Shown: positions 1 to 9,502 of the stretch, piece after piece
Layout: every line of letters begins with the position of its first letter
Position numbering within the stretch: position 1 is the stretch's first letter
DNA from: Aneurinibacillus tyrosinisolvens
GTDB taxonomy: Bacteria; Bacillota; Bacilli; Aneurinibacillales; Aneurinibacillaceae
Length of the DNA stretch: 64,000 nucleotides
Direction: 5' to 3'
Assembly (NCBI RefSeq): GCF_001015055.1
Contig: NZ_BBWZ01000002.1
Span: 124,001-188,000 of the forward strand
The notes under the pieces: generated by a model
Seen by the model: only the letters and a program-made list of their open reading frames with translations
Told to the model about the DNA's origin: nothing
Database searches by the model: none
Translations under genes and position numbers: made by a program

Positions 1-672
1 TATCTTATGGTTGATATGGCGCACATTGCCGGGCTTGTGGCGACAGGCCACCATCCGAATCCGGTGCCGCACGCGGACTTCGTAACGACAACGACGCACA
101 AAACACTGCGTGGACCGCGCGGCGGCATGATTCTTTGCAGAGAAGAATACGCCAAAGCGATCGATAAATCCATATTCCCTGGTGTTCAGGGCGGTCCTTT
201 AATGCACGTGATTGCAGCGAAGGCTGTTGCTTTCGGTGAGGCGCTTCAGCCCGAGTTTAAAGAATATTCGGCGAAGGTGATTGCGAATGCAAAACAATTC
301 GCGCAATCTTTAGCTGAAGAAGGCCTTACGCTCGTCTCCGGGGGGACGGACAACCACCTCATTCTTATGGATGTGCGGAATATGAACCTAACCGGTAAGG
401 TAGCGGAACACCTGCTGGATGAAGTCGGCATTACAACGAACAAGAATACGATTCCTTACGACCCGGCCAGCCCGTTCGTCACAAGCGGCGTCCGCCTTGG
501 TACGCCGGCGGTAACAAGCCGCGGCTTTGACGAGGAAGCGATGAAAGAAGTGGCGGCGATTATTGCGCTCACGCTGAAAAATCCGGAAGACCAGGCGAAG
601 CAGGAAGAAGCGCGCAATCGCGTGGCCGCCCTGTGCGAGAAATTCCCAATGTATCCGGGCATCCAAATTTAA
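1..672 (+). CDS. glyA: Serine hydroxymethyltransferase, C-terminal part (5' end outside window)
   Basis: PLP enzyme that converts serine and tetrahydrofolate to glycine and 5,10-methylene-THF in the cytosol. The open frame runs in from base 1, so the N-terminal half is missing. Visible are the active-site stretch DMAHIAGLV and the motif [14 protein letters not shown], whose lysine forms the Schiff base with PLP, followed by the C-terminal domain up to a taa stop. The 223 codons seen are about half of the usual ~415. It is followed by a strong hairpin with a T tail and then upp; glyA-upp neighbours are common in Bacillales. Identification is secure. Confidence 0.97.
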   Translation, partial: YLMVDMAHIAGLVATGHHPNPVPHADFVTTTTHKTLRGPRGGMILCREEYAKAIDKSIFPGVQGGPLMHVIAAKAVAFGEALQPEFKEYSAKVIANAKQFAQSLAEEGLTLVSGGTDNHLILMDVRNMNLTGKVAEHLLDEVGITTNKNTIPYDPASPFVTSGVRLGTPAVTSRGFDEEAMKEVAAIIALTLKNPEDQAKQEEARNRVAALCEKFPMYPGIQI

Positions 673-697
673 TCGTTTTTTTAGAGTTGAAAATAGC

Positions 698-740
698 ATC
701 CCCCTGTTTGGGCTATACTGCCATAGACAGGGGGATTTTT
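698..740 (+). terminator. Rho-independent terminator after glyA
   Basis: Perfect 10-bp stem atccccctgt (698-707) with acagggggat (727-736), running into a T tract that ends at 740. It lies between glyA and the upp promoter. Confidence 0.85.
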
Positions 741-778
741 GTGCTGCTCTTTCAAATGGTGCATCTGGCTTTTCAGTC

Positions 779-787
779 TGGTATAAT
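779..787 (+). promoter_or_regulatory. Extended -10 promoter for upp
   Basis: TGgTATAAT (TG at 779-780, TATAAT at 782-787), a consensus SigA extended -10 box, 34 bases before the upp start. No good -35 box is visible, as often happens with extended -10 promoters. Confidence 0.6.
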
Positions 788-821
788 ATTACGCAGTGCA
801 AAGAAGAGGAGGCCTTACGAG

Positions 822-1451
822 ATGGGAAAAGTATATGTGTTTGACCATCCATTAATCCAACACAAATTGTCTTACATTCGTGATAAAAATACGGGAACGA
901 AAGAATTCCGTGAGCTTGTGGATGAAGTGGCGATGCTGATGGCATATGAAATTACGCGCGAGATGCCGCTGAAGGAAATTGAAATCGAAACACCGGTGAC
1001 AACGTGCAAAACGAAGGTGATCGCCGGGAAAAAGGTAGGGCTTGTCCCGATTTTACGCGCCGGCCTCGGAATGGTTGACGGTATGCTTAAGCTCATCCCG
1101 GCTGCAAGAGTAGGCCATGTAGGGCTATACCGCGACCCTGAAACGCTGGAACCGGTTGAATACTATGTGAAGCTGCCGAGCGACGTGAACGAACGGGAAT
1201 TAATCGTCATTGACCCGATGCTCGCAACCGGCGGATCGGCTGCCGCTGCCATTACGGCTTTGAAAAACCGCGGAGCGCAAAACTTAAAGCTAATGTGCCT
1301 CATTGCTGCACCGGAAGGCATTGAGAAATTCCAGCAGATCCATGAAGATATCGACCTTTATGTGGCTGCGGTTGATGAAAAGCTGAACGACCACGGCTAT
1401 ATTGTTCCAGGACTTGGCGACGCGGGCGACCGTTTGTACGGGACAAAATAA
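822..1451 (+). CDS. upp: Uracil phosphoribosyltransferase
   Basis: Salvages uracil: uracil + PRPP gives UMP + PPi. The 209-residue product is the usual length of the family. It begins [16 protein letters not shown] and contains the PRPP-binding motif [11 protein letters not shown] near residues 128-138, plus the C-terminal uracil-binding stretch around [14 protein letters not shown] chose the ATG at 822 because it follows aagaagaggagg (801-812) and matches the normal N-terminus; the frame is open back to 633, but that extension has no ribosome site and would cross the promoter. wecB follows after 9 bases, so the two are probably co-transcribed. Confidence 0.97.
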   Translation: MGKVYVFDHPLIQHKLSYIRDKNTGTKEFRELVDEVAMLMAYEITREMPLKEIEIETPVTTCKTKVIAGKKVGLVPILRAGLGMVDGMLKLIPAARVGHVGLYRDPETLEPVEYYVKLPSDVNERELIVIDPMLATGGSAAAAITALKNRGAQNLKLMCLIAAPEGIEKFQQIHEDIDLYVAAVDEKLNDHGYIVPGLGDAGDRLYGTK

Positions 1452-1460
1452 GAAGGTGAA

Positions 1461-2603
1461 ATGATGATAAAGAAAAAGATTATGATGGTATTCGGCACGC
1501 GGCCGGAAGCGATTAAAATGGCCCCGCTCGTGCATGAACTGCGCCAGCAGGACAAGCTGGAGCCTTTCGTGTGCGTGACGGCGCAGCACCGCCAGATGCT
1601 GGACCAGGTGCTCGACATTTTCTCCATTACCCCGGATGCTGATTTGGATATTATGAAGGAGCGCCAGACGCTCACCCAGATTACAACGAGAGTGCTCGAG
1701 GGACTGGACAATGTAATGAAGCAGGAGAAGCCGGATATGGTGCTCGTACACGGCGATACAACGACAACGTTCGCTGCCAGCCTGGCTGCCCTCTACAATC
1801 AGATTCCCGTTGGACACGTGGAAGCGGGTCTGCGCACATGGACCAAGTATTCTCCGTATCCCGAGGAAATGAACCGCCAGCTTACCGGTGTCATTGCGGA
1901 TTTACATTTCGCCCCTACCGTACAGGCAGCGGAGAACCTGAAGAAGGAAGATAAGAATCCGGACACCATTTACATAACAGGAAACACGGTCATTGACGCG
2001 CTGAAAACAACGGTGGACCATGACTACGAGAGCCCTGTGCTTCGCGAGTTTGAAGGGAAGAAGCTCGTGCTAATGACCGCGCACCGGCGCGAAAATCTTG
2101 GGGAACCGATGGCCCGCATGTTCCGGGCGATTCGCCGCCTGGTGGAAAAGCACGAGGAGATTGCGGTCGTCTACCCGGTTCACCTGAACCCGGTTGTCCA
2201 GGAAACGGCCGAACAGTACCTTGGCGAGCACCCGCGCATTCGGTTAATCAACCCGCTTGATGCGGTTGACTTTCATAACTTTATGTCCCGGGCGCACCTC
2301 ATTCTTACCGACTCGGGCGGGGTGCAGGAAGAAGCGCCGGCGTTCGGTGTGCCGGTTCTTGTGCTGCGGGATACAACGGAGCGGCCGGAAGGGATTGCGG
2401 CTGGGACCCTTAAGCTCGCGGGCACGGATGAGGAAAGAATTTTTGAACTGGCGGATGAACTGCTGACAAGCCCGGAAGCGTATGAGCGGATGGCGAAGGC
2501 CGCGAACCCGTATGGAGACGGACAGGCTTCCCGCCGCATTTGCGAAGCGATTCTTTATCACTTCGGGCTGCGTGAGGAAGGGCCGGACTTATTCCAAGTA
2601 TAG
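1461..2603 (+). CDS. wecB: UDP-N-acetylglucosamine 2-epimerase (non-hydrolysing)
   Basis: Interconverts UDP-GlcNAc and UDP-ManNAc, the precursor for teichoic-acid linkage units and for ManNAc-containing secondary wall polymers. The 380-residue protein has the family signatures GTRPEAIKMAP near the start, HGDTTTTFAA, HVEAGLRT followed by PEEMNRQL, HRRENLG, and the UDP-binding SGGVQEEAPAFG / TTERPEG block. The start (ATG 1461) follows agaaggtg; a second ATG three bases on is equally possible. Known in Bacillus as MnaA/YvyH, in the same place between upp and atp genes. It matters here because SLH proteins encoded in this window bind pyruvylated ManNAc polymer. Confidence 0.95.
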   Translation: MMIKKKIMMVFGTRPEAIKMAPLVHELRQQDKLEPFVCVTAQHRQMLDQVLDIFSITPDADLDIMKERQTLTQITTRVLEGLDNVMKQEKPDMVLVHGDTTTTFAASLAALYNQIPVGHVEAGLRTWTKYSPYPEEMNRQLTGVIADLHFAPTVQAAENLKKEDKNPDTIYITGNTVIDALKTTVDHDYESPVLREFEGKKLVLMTAHRRENLGEPMARMFRAIRRLVEKHEEIAVVYPVHLNPVVQETAEQYLGEHPRIRLINPLDAVDFHNFMSRAHLILTDSGGVQEEAPAFGVPVLVLRDTTERPEGIAAGTLKLAGTDEERIFELADELLTSPEAYERMAKAANPYGDGQASRRICEAILYHFGLREEGPDLFQV

Positions 2604-2613
2604 GTAGAGAGAT

Positions 2614-2653
2614 AAAGCACGTACTTCTCCTTCAAGGAGTTGTACGTGCTTTT
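2614..2653 (+). terminator. Terminator after wecB
   Basis: 11-bp stem aaagcacgtac (2614-2624) with gtacgtgcttt (2642-2652); a nested ctcctt/aaggag hairpin lies in the loop. It ends in tttt. Confidence 0.8.
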
Positions 2654-2743
2654 CTCATTTTACTTGAAACAATTTCCTTATACATAACGTCTAATTAAGT
2701 TATAGAGAAAGACAAGAAATACATAACTGAGAGGAGAAAGAGA

Positions 2744-5608
2744 ATGAATAACCTAATACGTAAGGCATTTGCGGCGTTGATAGCGATGGCTATAATTTTT
2801 ACGCTGCAAATGCCATACGCCGGGGCTGCAGGTCTGTCCCTGACAAAAATCTCGGAATCGCAAATTGGTGAAGGAACCTTTCTTTTGAAGTACAATCTCG
2901 TCATTGGCGGCAGGAGTTCTAACGTTTTCGTTACCCGTGCCGATTTAAACAACCCGTATGTGGAAGTCGGGCCGGTTTATGGAACACAGGGTAAGCTGAC
3001 GGCCAGGCAGAACGTAAAGAAAATGGCGGATGAAAAGGGAGCGATAGCGGCAGTTAATGCGGATTTCTTCCGCATGGACCGTAGAGGCGCTCCTTTTGGA
3101 ATTGTTATGGACAAAGGAAAGCTTGTTTCATCAATGGGGAAAATCAACAACTGGTATTCATTCGGTTTGTTGAACGATAAAACAGCCATCGTTTCCCATA
3201 TGACCTTCAATGGCAGCCTCCAGACTCCGGACGGGGCCACTGCTGTCATCCAGGGGGTCAATAAAGAAGAATACAACCCGACAAATGACAAAAGCCACTT
3301 GAACAAAATTAATCTGTACACGAGTGATTTTGGGACAACCAGCCTCGGAGCGATTAAAGGATACGAGGATTCCGTTGAGATGCTCGTAATGAATGACCAG
3401 GTGTCTGCCATTCAGGCAGGAAAGCCGGGAATGGCCATTCCGCAAGGCGGCTACGTTCTCTGGGGGCACGGAACAGGCAAGCAATTCCTCATGAGCCATC
3501 TCAAAATAGGGGATGCCGTAACGACGACCCTTCAGACAGGAACGGACATACCTATCGGAGATAAACAGCTTTACAATGCAGTCGGCGGCCATATGCTGCT
3601 CGTCAAAGAAGGGAAAGCACTTACGAACATTCCGTCGAACAGTATCGGCGGGAATCAGCCGCGCACCGCGTTCGGAATTTCGAAGGACGGAAAAACGGTC
3701 TATATGGCAGTCGTAGAAGGTCCTACGAAAAGCCGCGGAGTTACGCTGGATGAACTGGCCCAGCTCATGAGCCAGCTTGGCGCTTACAATGCCGCAAACT
3801 TCGACGGCGGCGGTTCGAGTACAATGGTAGCGCGTACCCTTGGAAACACACAAACATCGGTACTGAATACGCCGAAGCTGGGTGAGCCAATGAGAAGTGT
3901 TCCAACGGGACTTGCCTTCTTTAATACCGCACCGCCAGGAGAACTGGCCAACTTCTTTTTCACGAATGACAACAAAACGGTCCTCGGAAGACCGCTCACC
4001 ATGACGGTAGCGGCGTATGATACGCACTATAATCCGTACAAGCTGGACCCTGCATCCATTACATGGACCGCTGCAAACCCGGCGGATGGCACATTCAATA
4101 AGAATGTGTTCACACCGAAACGGAGCGGAACGATCCAGGTTACAGGACAATACAACGGCATGGCAAAAACGATGAACCTTTCCGTAACCGATCCGGAAAT
4201 TACCGACATTTATGTTTCGTCGGCATCGTTCACACTTCATCAGAATGAAACAGTGAACTTTAACGTCAGCTTAAAACCAAAAACCGGCAGCCTGCTTCCT
4301 GCGGCAGCCGACCAGGTAAAAGTATCCCTTACACCTGGGCTTGGAACCGTAAACGGATTCTCCATCACGGCTGGCGATGTGGAAAAAGCGGGCGAGCTCG
4401 TTCTCACATACAAAAACATCACGAAGAGAATTCCAGTAACGGTCGGAACGAAATGGGTACCGTGGAACAACATGGATAGCTTAACAGGACTTTCTTATGC
4501 GACGGTTCCGGACAACATTGCGGGCGACGGTTCCTTCCGCCAGACAGTGGAGGGTGAGCCGGTGAAAGATTCAAGCAAAGCGGTTCGCCTTGATTACAAT
4601 TTTGCCGGGGCATCCAATGCCAATACGCGCATTGCCTACGGCCGGCTGGGCGCGGCGCCCGTAGTGCTGCCGGGGAAACCGATCGGAATGAAAGTATGGG
4701 CCTACGGTGACGGAAAAGGGCACTGGCTGCGCGCAGAACTCCTTGATGCAAACAAAAAGGTATATTACGTTGATTTAGCCAATGAAACCAACTGGACAGA
4801 CTGGAAGGAGCTTGAGGGTAAATTCCCTGCAGGTGTTGCCTATCCTGTCTCTCTTCGCAGCCTCTACGTTGTAGACAGGGAAGATTCTACGCTTGAGCCA
4901 CAGGGAACCGTTTATTTCGATGAGATTTCGCTGGAGCAGCCGGTGACGTTTGCCAATCCGGCCCCGGTTCCGGTCCCTGCACCTGCACCTGCTCCGGTAC
5001 CAACCCCAACTCCAACTCCAACCCCGGTTCCGCTGCCAACAGCGCCTGCGGGTGTGAAGTTTACCGATATTAAAGGGCACTGGGCAGAAGAGGTTCTTCT
5101 GTCCATGTACAACAAAGGCATCGTACACGGTGTATCGCAGACGAAGCTCGGGCCGAATTTACCGGTAACGCGCGGGCAGTTTGTCACCTTTATGGATAAC
5201 GCGTACGGCTGGTCGAAAGCGGCTCCGGCTTCCGGGAAACTGCCTTTTAAAGATTCCGTTCCCGGCTATGCGCAGGCCGCTGTACTTGCCGCTGCAAACA
5301 AGGGAATTGTAACCGGGATGCCTGACGGAACGTTCCAGGCCGATAAGCCGATTACCCGCACGGAAATGGCGGCAATGGTTCATAAGGCGATGGTGAAGGG
5401 CTACGGGGATTTAAGCGTCCCTGTCCGGCAAAGGGCGAAGCTGAAGGACTCCGCATCGGTTCCTTCCTATGCAAGTGACAGTGTAAACGCCCTGTATGTA
5501 AGAGGCTATATGAACGGAGACGAGAAGGGATACTTTAACCCGAAGAAAGTAGCCACCCGGGCAGAAGCCTTATCAATTCTCTACAATGTTTTGCAAAAGT
5601 TAAAATAG
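2744..5608 (+). CDS. Secreted phosphodiester glycosidase (NAGPA/DUF2233 family) with three SLH domains
   Basis: A 954-residue surface protein. Residues 1-28 are a signal peptide (basic NNLIRK, hydrophobic core, AGA-A cleavage). Residues ~60-395 form a phosphodiester glycosidase domain (PF09992 type, related to the mannose-6-phosphate uncovering enzyme): AAVNADFF with the following basic stretch near 102, and DGGGSSTMV near 354. Two Ig-like or carbohydrate-binding-like segments follow, then a Pro-rich linker (~740-768) and three SLH repeats starting near 772, 832 and 899 (FTDIKGHWAEE, then PITRTEM and VATRAEA versions of the TRAE motif). SLH modules anchor to pyruvylated wall polymer, so this enzyme probably trims glycan or teichoic phosphodiesters at the cell surface; the substrate is unknown. 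Start ATG follows gagaggag. Confidence 0.85.
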   Translation: MNNLIRKAFAALIAMAIIFTLQMPYAGAAGLSLTKISESQIGEGTFLLKYNLVIGGRSSNVFVTRADLNNPYVEVGPVYGTQGKLTARQNVKKMADEKGAIAAVNADFFRMDRRGAPFGIVMDKGKLVSSMGKINNWYSFGLLNDKTAIVSHMTFNGSLQTPDGATAVIQGVNKEEYNPTNDKSHLNKINLYTSDFGTTSLGAIKGYEDSVEMLVMNDQVSAIQAGKPGMAIPQGGYVLWGHGTGKQFLMSHLKIGDAVTTTLQTGTDIPIGDKQLYNAVGGHMLLVKEGKALTNIPSNSIGGNQPRTAFGISKDGKTVYMAVVEGPTKSRGVTLDELAQLMSQLGAYNAANFDGGGSSTMVARTLGNTQTSVLNTPKLGEPMRSVPTGLAFFNTAPPGELANFFFTNDNKTVLGRPLTMTVAAYDTHYNPYKLDPASITWTAANPADGTFNKNVFTPKRSGTIQVTGQYNGMAKTMNLSVTDPEITDIYVSSASFTLHQNETVNFNVSLKPKTGSLLPAAADQVKVSLTPGLGTVNGFSITAGDVEKAGELVLTYKNITKRIPVTVGTKWVPWNNMDSLTGLSYATVPDNIAGDGSFRQTVEGEPVKDSSKAVRLDYNFAGASNANTRIAYGRLGAAPVVLPGKPIGMKVWAYGDGKGHWLRAELLDANKKVYYVDLANETNWTDWKELEGKFPAGVAYPVSLRSLYVVDREDSTLEPQGTVYFDEISLEQPVTFANPAPVPVPAPAPAPVPTPTPTPTPVPLPTAPAGVKFTDIKGHWAEEVLLSMYNKGIVHGVSQTKLGPNLPVTRGQFVTFMDNAYGWSKAAPASGKLPFKDSVPGYAQAAVLAAANKGIVTGMPDGTFQADKPITRTEMAAMVHKAMVKGYGDLSVPVRQRAKLKDSASVPSYASDSVNALYVRGYMNGDEKGYFNPKKVATRAEALSILYNVLQKLK

Positions 5609-5714
5609 TAAAGTGATTGTTAATTTTCTCCCACACAGCAGGGAATGGAATAAATTCGGCGAATATAGTACAAGTATTTTTCAAAAAAAAGAGTGAGAGT
5701 GAGGGAGCCTGATT

Positions 5715-6905
5715 ATGAGTAACAGAGAAGTTGTTATCGTAAGTGCTGTCCGTACACCGATTGGAAGTTTCATGGGTTCTTTAAGTGCAATTCCCGCCCC
5801 TGAGTTGGGAGCCATTGCGATTAAGGAAGCGTTAAACCGCGCAGGCGTTCCAGGTGATCAGGTGGATGAGGTCATCATGGGGAATATTCTCCAGGCCGGA
5901 ACAGGCCAGGGTCCGGCGCGCCAGGCTGCAATAAAGGCCGGCCTGCCAGTTGAAGTTTCCTCCATGGCAATAAATAAATTGTGCGGTTCCGGCTTGAAAG
6001 CCGTACACCTGGCTGCACAGGCCATTTCCAATGGGGATGCGGATATCGTAGTCGCTGGCGGAATGGAAAACATGAGCCTTGCACCGTACCTCCTCCCGAA
6101 AGCCCGCACCGGGTTCCGCATGGGCGATCAGAAAGCTGTTGACAGCATGCTGACAGATGGTTTACTTTGTGCTTTTAATGACTATCATATGGGTATCACG
6201 GCGGAAAACATTGCCGAGCAGTATGGATTAACCCGCGAAGAGCAGGATGCATTTGCGGCATTGAGCCAGCAGAAGGTAGAAGCTGCCGTAAACGCCGGCC
6301 GCTTCAGCGAAGAAATTGTTCCGGTGGAAATTCCGCAGCGCAAGGGTGACCCTGTTATCGTGGACAAGGACGAATTCCCGCGTGCAGGCATAACGGCTGA
6401 ACAGCTGGGCAAGCTGAAGCCTGCCTTCAAGAAAGAAGGAACCGTAACGGCAGGAAATGCTTCCGGAATTAATGACGGAGCTGCGGCCCTCGTTCTCATG
6501 AGCCGTGAGCGTGCAGAACAAATGGGCATTAAGCCGATGGCGGTTGTTCGCGCCAATGCCAGTGCAGGAGTTGACCCTGCGATCATGGGTATCGGGCCGG
6601 TGCCGGCAACAAAGAAAGCGCTGGAAAAAGCCGGGCTTACGATCGAAGATATCGATTTAATCGAAGCAAACGAAGCATTTGCCGCCCAGTCTCTTGCTGT
6701 AGGACGCGATTTAAACATTCCAGAAGAGAAGCTGAACGTAAACGGAGGAGCCATTTCACTTGGCCACCCGATTGGCGCCAGCGGAGCGCGCATTCTTATT
6801 ACCCTGTTATATGAGATGAAACGCCGCAATGCGCAGCGTGGTCTGGCGACTCTTTGTATCGGTGGCGGACAGGGCGTATCAACGATTGTAGAATTGGAAA
6901 AATAA
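5715..6905 (+). CDS. Acetyl-CoA C-acetyltransferase (thiolase)
   Basis: Condenses two acetyl-CoA to acetoacetyl-CoA, or cleaves it in beta-oxidation. The 396-residue length is typical. The acylated cysteine is C90 in [11 protein letters not shown]; the catalytic His and Cys are H351 in [14 protein letters not shown] and C381 in LCIGGGQG. The ATG at 5715 follows gtgagggagc. It stands as a single gene between the SLH glycosidase and the atp operon, followed by a hairpin. Similarity to thlA/atoB/mmgA-type enzymes is clear, but I cannot tell biosynthetic from degradative use. Confidence 0.93.
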   Translation: MSNREVVIVSAVRTPIGSFMGSLSAIPAPELGAIAIKEALNRAGVPGDQVDEVIMGNILQAGTGQGPARQAAIKAGLPVEVSSMAINKLCGSGLKAVHLAAQAISNGDADIVVAGGMENMSLAPYLLPKARTGFRMGDQKAVDSMLTDGLLCAFNDYHMGITAENIAEQYGLTREEQDAFAALSQQKVEAAVNAGRFSEEIVPVEIPQRKGDPVIVDKDEFPRAGITAEQLGKLKPAFKKEGTVTAGNASGINDGAAALVLMSRERAEQMGIKPMAVVRANASAGVDPAIMGIGPVPATKKALEKAGLTIEDIDLIEANEAFAAQSLAVGRDLNIPEEKLNVNGGAISLGHPIGASGARILITLLYEMKRRNAQRGLATLCIGGGQGVSTIVELEK

Positions 6906-6938
6906 TCATAGATGTCAAGGGCTGAGCTGTAACGAATT

Positions 6939-6971
6939 GACAAAAAGCCTGCTTTTTCGCAGGGTTTTGTC
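6939..6971 (+). terminator. Hairpin after the thiolase gene, probable terminator
   Basis: gacaaaa (6939-6945) pairs with ttttgtc (6965-6971), enclosing an inner cctgc/gcagg stem. The T-rich side is inside the stem rather than after it, so termination is likely but not certain. Confidence 0.6.
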
Positions 6972-7026
6972 TAAATCGTGACAATGCTGTTTCAACTTAT
7001 TGACAAACGATAAATGGTTAAGTACT

Positions 7027-7080
7027 ATGGTTAGGGACATAAATGTCATGTATGCACATGATAACGTGTTCCTAACCATT
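7027..7080 (+). other. Long inverted repeat in the atp operon leader region
   Basis: atggttagg (from 7027) is complementary to cctaaccat (ending 7079), with ~34 bases between them. It could fold in RNA or bind a regulator upstream of the atp genes. There is no T tract after it. Confidence 0.45.
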
Positions 7081-7100
7081 TCTTAAGAATATTTGACAAT

Positions 7101-7127
7101 TTTGGTCAAATTTTTTTTGACCAAAAT
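7101..7127 (+). promoter_or_regulatory. Palindrome upstream of the atp operon
   Basis: ttttggtcaaa and tttgaccaaaa form an inverted repeat around a T-rich centre, ~40 bases before the first atp-cluster gene. A TTGACA hexamer sits just before it (7093-7098). It could be an operator or promoter-linked hairpin. I could not place a convincing -10 box. Confidence 0.4.
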
Positions 7128-7164
7128 GGAAAGAATGTAAAAGCGAATCTGGGAGGGACTGGAT

Positions 7165-7383
7165 TTGAAGAAGGGAAATGAAGGACCTTTACGAGCTTTT
7201 GCATTGGTAGGAACAATAGGGGTAGAACTAGCTGCCTCTGTTATTTTTGGCTTCTGGGCCGGACGGCAAATCGACAGCTGGCTGAAAACCGAACCCTGGT
7301 TCATGCTTGCTGGCTTATTGTTCGGGTTGGCACTGGGCATCACGGGAATCTTCTTCCTGATCAAACAGTTCTTTGGAGAGTGA
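7165..7383 (+). CDS. AtpZ/AtpI-family small membrane protein
   Basis: A 72-residue protein with a short basic N-terminus and two membrane segments (about 11-30 and 43-66) separated by GRQIDSWLKTEP. This matches the AtpZ/AtpQ group (AtpI-like) that precedes many F-type ATP synthase operons and has been linked to Mg/Ca transport or c-ring assembly; the exact role is not settled. The start is TTG at 7165, placed 7 bases after gggaggg (7151-7157). The next gene follows within 2 bases, with its ribosome site inside this coding end. Confidence 0.75.
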   Translation: MKKGNEGPLRAFALVGTIGVELAASVIFGFWAGRQIDSWLKTEPWFMLAGLLFGLALGITGIFFLIKQFFGE

Positions 7384-7384
7384 C

Positions 7385-7762
7385 ATGGAAGAATTCGCTT
7401 CCTCAATCAAAACCGCTGCACGTTATACGTTTTTTCTTTTTGCGGCCATCGTTCTGTTATGGCTGTTTATGCCGCAGCGCGTGTTTTTTCAGGGATTAAT
7501 CCTGGGAACAATCGCGAGTATCATTAATGGCTTTATTCTCTATCTTAAAACGCTCCAGGCAGGAGAAGCGGCCGTTACACCGGGGAAAAAGGTCCGTGGC
7601 ATTGGAATGCTGCAGCGCCTTCTTGTCGCCGGTTTTGCTGTGTATATGGCAGCGCGCCTCCCCCATCTTTTCTCTTTCGCTGGCGTGCTTATCGGACTGT
7701 TTGCGGTCCAGGCCGTCACACTAATCCTTGCTATCTCGCAACATTTTTCTATAAAAAAATAA
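7385..7762 (+). CDS. atpI: ATP synthase subunit I (assembly factor)
   Basis: A 125-residue membrane protein with four predicted hydrophobic segments, the typical AtpI layout. AtpI helps assemble the Fo c-ring and is not part of the final complex. The ATG at 7385 is preceded by ggagag at the end of the upstream gene; a TTG at 7373 in the same frame would overlap that ribosome site, so I prefer 7385. It is followed by atpB 30 bases on. Confidence 0.85.
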   Translation: MEEFASSIKTAARYTFFLFAAIVLLWLFMPQRVFFQGLILGTIASIINGFILYLKTLQAGEAAVTPGKKVRGIGMLQRLLVAGFAVYMAARLPHLFSFAGVLIGLFAVQAVTLILAISQHFSIKK

Positions 7763-7792
7763 CAAGATTATGAAAGGGGTGAATGAGAAAAA

Positions 7793-8581
7793 ATGGAACA
7801 TTATTCTCCGTATTTTACAATTGCCGGTCTGGTATTTGATATTCCTACGATGCTAATGTCTGTTCTGACAGCGCTGCTTGTACTTCTTGTTATTTTCTTA
7901 AGTACGAGAAATATGACAGCAAGTGTGCCGCGCGGATGGCAGAACTTCTTCGAATGGGTTATTGAGTTCGTTCGCGGCATTGCCGGACAGTTCATGGATG
8001 CTAAAACAAGCACCAAGTTTATTACGCTTGCTTTGACGCTATTCCTCTATATCTTCATTGGCAACCAGTTAGGCGTCATGTTCAATGTGAATGTGGCATA
8101 CACAGAGCCGGTTCCGGCCCTGGGAATTACCCAGGAAGTGTTTAACGCGCACGCCCATCCGGCGGCGGGCCACAGCGGCGAGAAGGAACTTGTGGTTGCC
8201 TGGTTTAAATCGCCTACCGCTTCTCCGAGCGTAACCTTTGGACTTGCCCTGATGATTCTCCTATACTCGCACTACCTCGGAATTCGCAAGGATCCAGGCG
8301 GTTATGTGAAGCACTGGTTTGAACCGAGCCCGCTCATGTTCATTCTTCACGTAATGGAAGAATTCATCATCAAGCCGCTTACGCTTCCACTGCGTCTATT
8401 CGGTAACATCTTCGCAGGTGAAGTATTGATTGCTTTCATGCTGGCCGGTTCCGTAGCGGTCGTAAGTCTTCCGCTCATTGTCTGGCTTGGCTATTCTGTG
8501 TTCGTTGGCGCAATCCAGGCGTATATCTTTACGACACTGGCCCTTGTTTACATCTCACAAAAAGTTGTGGACGAACATTAA
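7793..8581 (+). CDS. atpB: ATP synthase Fo subunit a
   Basis: The proton half-channel subunit of Fo, 262 residues. The essential arginine lies in the helix around LPLRLFGNIFAGEVL (about residue 200), the hallmark of subunit a. Several other hydrophobic helices and the C-terminal SVFVGAIQAYIFTTLALVYI segment are present. The region between helices (about 103-138) is long and His-rich (VFNAHAHPAAGHSGEKE), facing outside. Start ATG after gaaaggggtg. Confidence 0.96.
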   Translation: MEHYSPYFTIAGLVFDIPTMLMSVLTALLVLLVIFLSTRNMTASVPRGWQNFFEWVIEFVRGIAGQFMDAKTSTKFITLALTLFLYIFIGNQLGVMFNVNVAYTEPVPALGITQEVFNAHAHPAAGHSGEKELVVAWFKSPTASPSVTFGLALMILLYSHYLGIRKDPGGYVKHWFEPSPLMFILHVMEEFIIKPLTLPLRLFGNIFAGEVLIAFMLAGSVAVVSLPLIVWLGYSVFVGAIQAYIFTTLALVYISQKVVDEH

Positions 8582-8641
8582 GTTCTTACTGTTGGTAGCT
8601 AACCCTTTTATTTTGATAAAATCATTTTGACTTTTTTATAA

Positions 8642-8884
<243 letters not shown>

Positions 8885-8921
8885 TAAAAGCGGACGATTT
8901 GCGTTTGCACACTTTTTACCT

Positions 8922-8944
8922 GGGCGGGGACAAAAATCCCTCGC
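8922..8944 (+). other. Hairpin between atpE and atpF
   Basis: ggcgggga and tccctcgcc can pair around acaaaaa, followed by ttcctttt. It may slow transcription or stabilise the 3' end of the atpE message, which would fit the higher copy number of subunit c. Inference only. Confidence 0.45.
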
Positions 8945-8998
8945 CTTCCTTTTGTACTTGAATGATTCTCCTGATAAGAGGAAAGGAGTTGACATGCA

Positions 8999-9502
8999 TT
9001 GTTAGACTTTGGAAGTGTTCGTCTGGAATTCGGCACGATGTTATTCCAGGTTATCGTATTTTTAGTTTTGATTTTCCTGGTCAGCAGAGTTGCCATGAAA
9101 CCGGCAATGTCGATACTGCAACGACGCCAGGAACATATTGAAGGCCAAATCGCGGCGGCTGAGAAAGCAAACGCGGAAGCGGCATCTTTACTGGAACAAC
9201 AGCGCGCTGAATTGAAAAAGGTGCGTGAAGAAGCGCAGGTTATCTTAGACCGCGCCAAGAAGCAATCCGAAGTAGAGGCACAGGAAATTGTTGTTGCATC
9301 TCAAGAACGCGCGGAGCGCTTAATTGAGGAAGCAAAGCTTGAAATTAACCGTGAGAAAGAAAAAGCGTTAAGCTCCGTCCGTGATCAAGTAGCCGGTCTT
9401 TCTGTCTTGCTTGCTTCTAAAATTATCGAAAAAGAAATGACAGAAGCGCAGCAGCAGGATACGATTGAGCAGTTCATGAGACAGGTGGGCGGTCAAGTAT
9501 GA
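8999..9502 (+). CDS. atpF: ATP synthase Fo subunit b
   Basis: The peripheral-stalk subunit, 167 residues: one N-terminal membrane helix (about 12-32) followed by a long charged coiled coil rich in A, E, K and R. The start must be TTG at 8999, 10 bases after aaggag; the nearby ATG at 8994 runs into a stop at once. The stop overlaps the atpH start by 4 bases (atga), suggesting translational coupling. Confidence 0.94.
   Translation: MLDFGSVRLEFGTMLFQVIVFLVLIFLVSRVAMKPAMSILQRRQEHIEGQIAAAEKANAEAASLLEQQRAELKKVREEAQVILDRAKKQSEVEAQEIVVASQERAERLIEEAKLEINREKEKALSSVRDQVAGLSVLLASKIIEKEMTEAQQQDTIEQFMRQVGGQV

Noticed and set aside
633-821. Upstream extension of Upp
   Set aside because: It would run through the glyA terminator and the upp promoter; the ATG at 822 gives the standard 209-residue protein.
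388-945. 185-codon minus-strand frame across glyA and upp
   Set aside because: It spans a terminator and promoter and lacks any recognisable motif.
3158-4240. 360-codon minus-strand open frame
   Set aside because: It lies wholly inside the SLH glycosidase gene, has no family motif and no ribosome site; it is a shadow of that gene.
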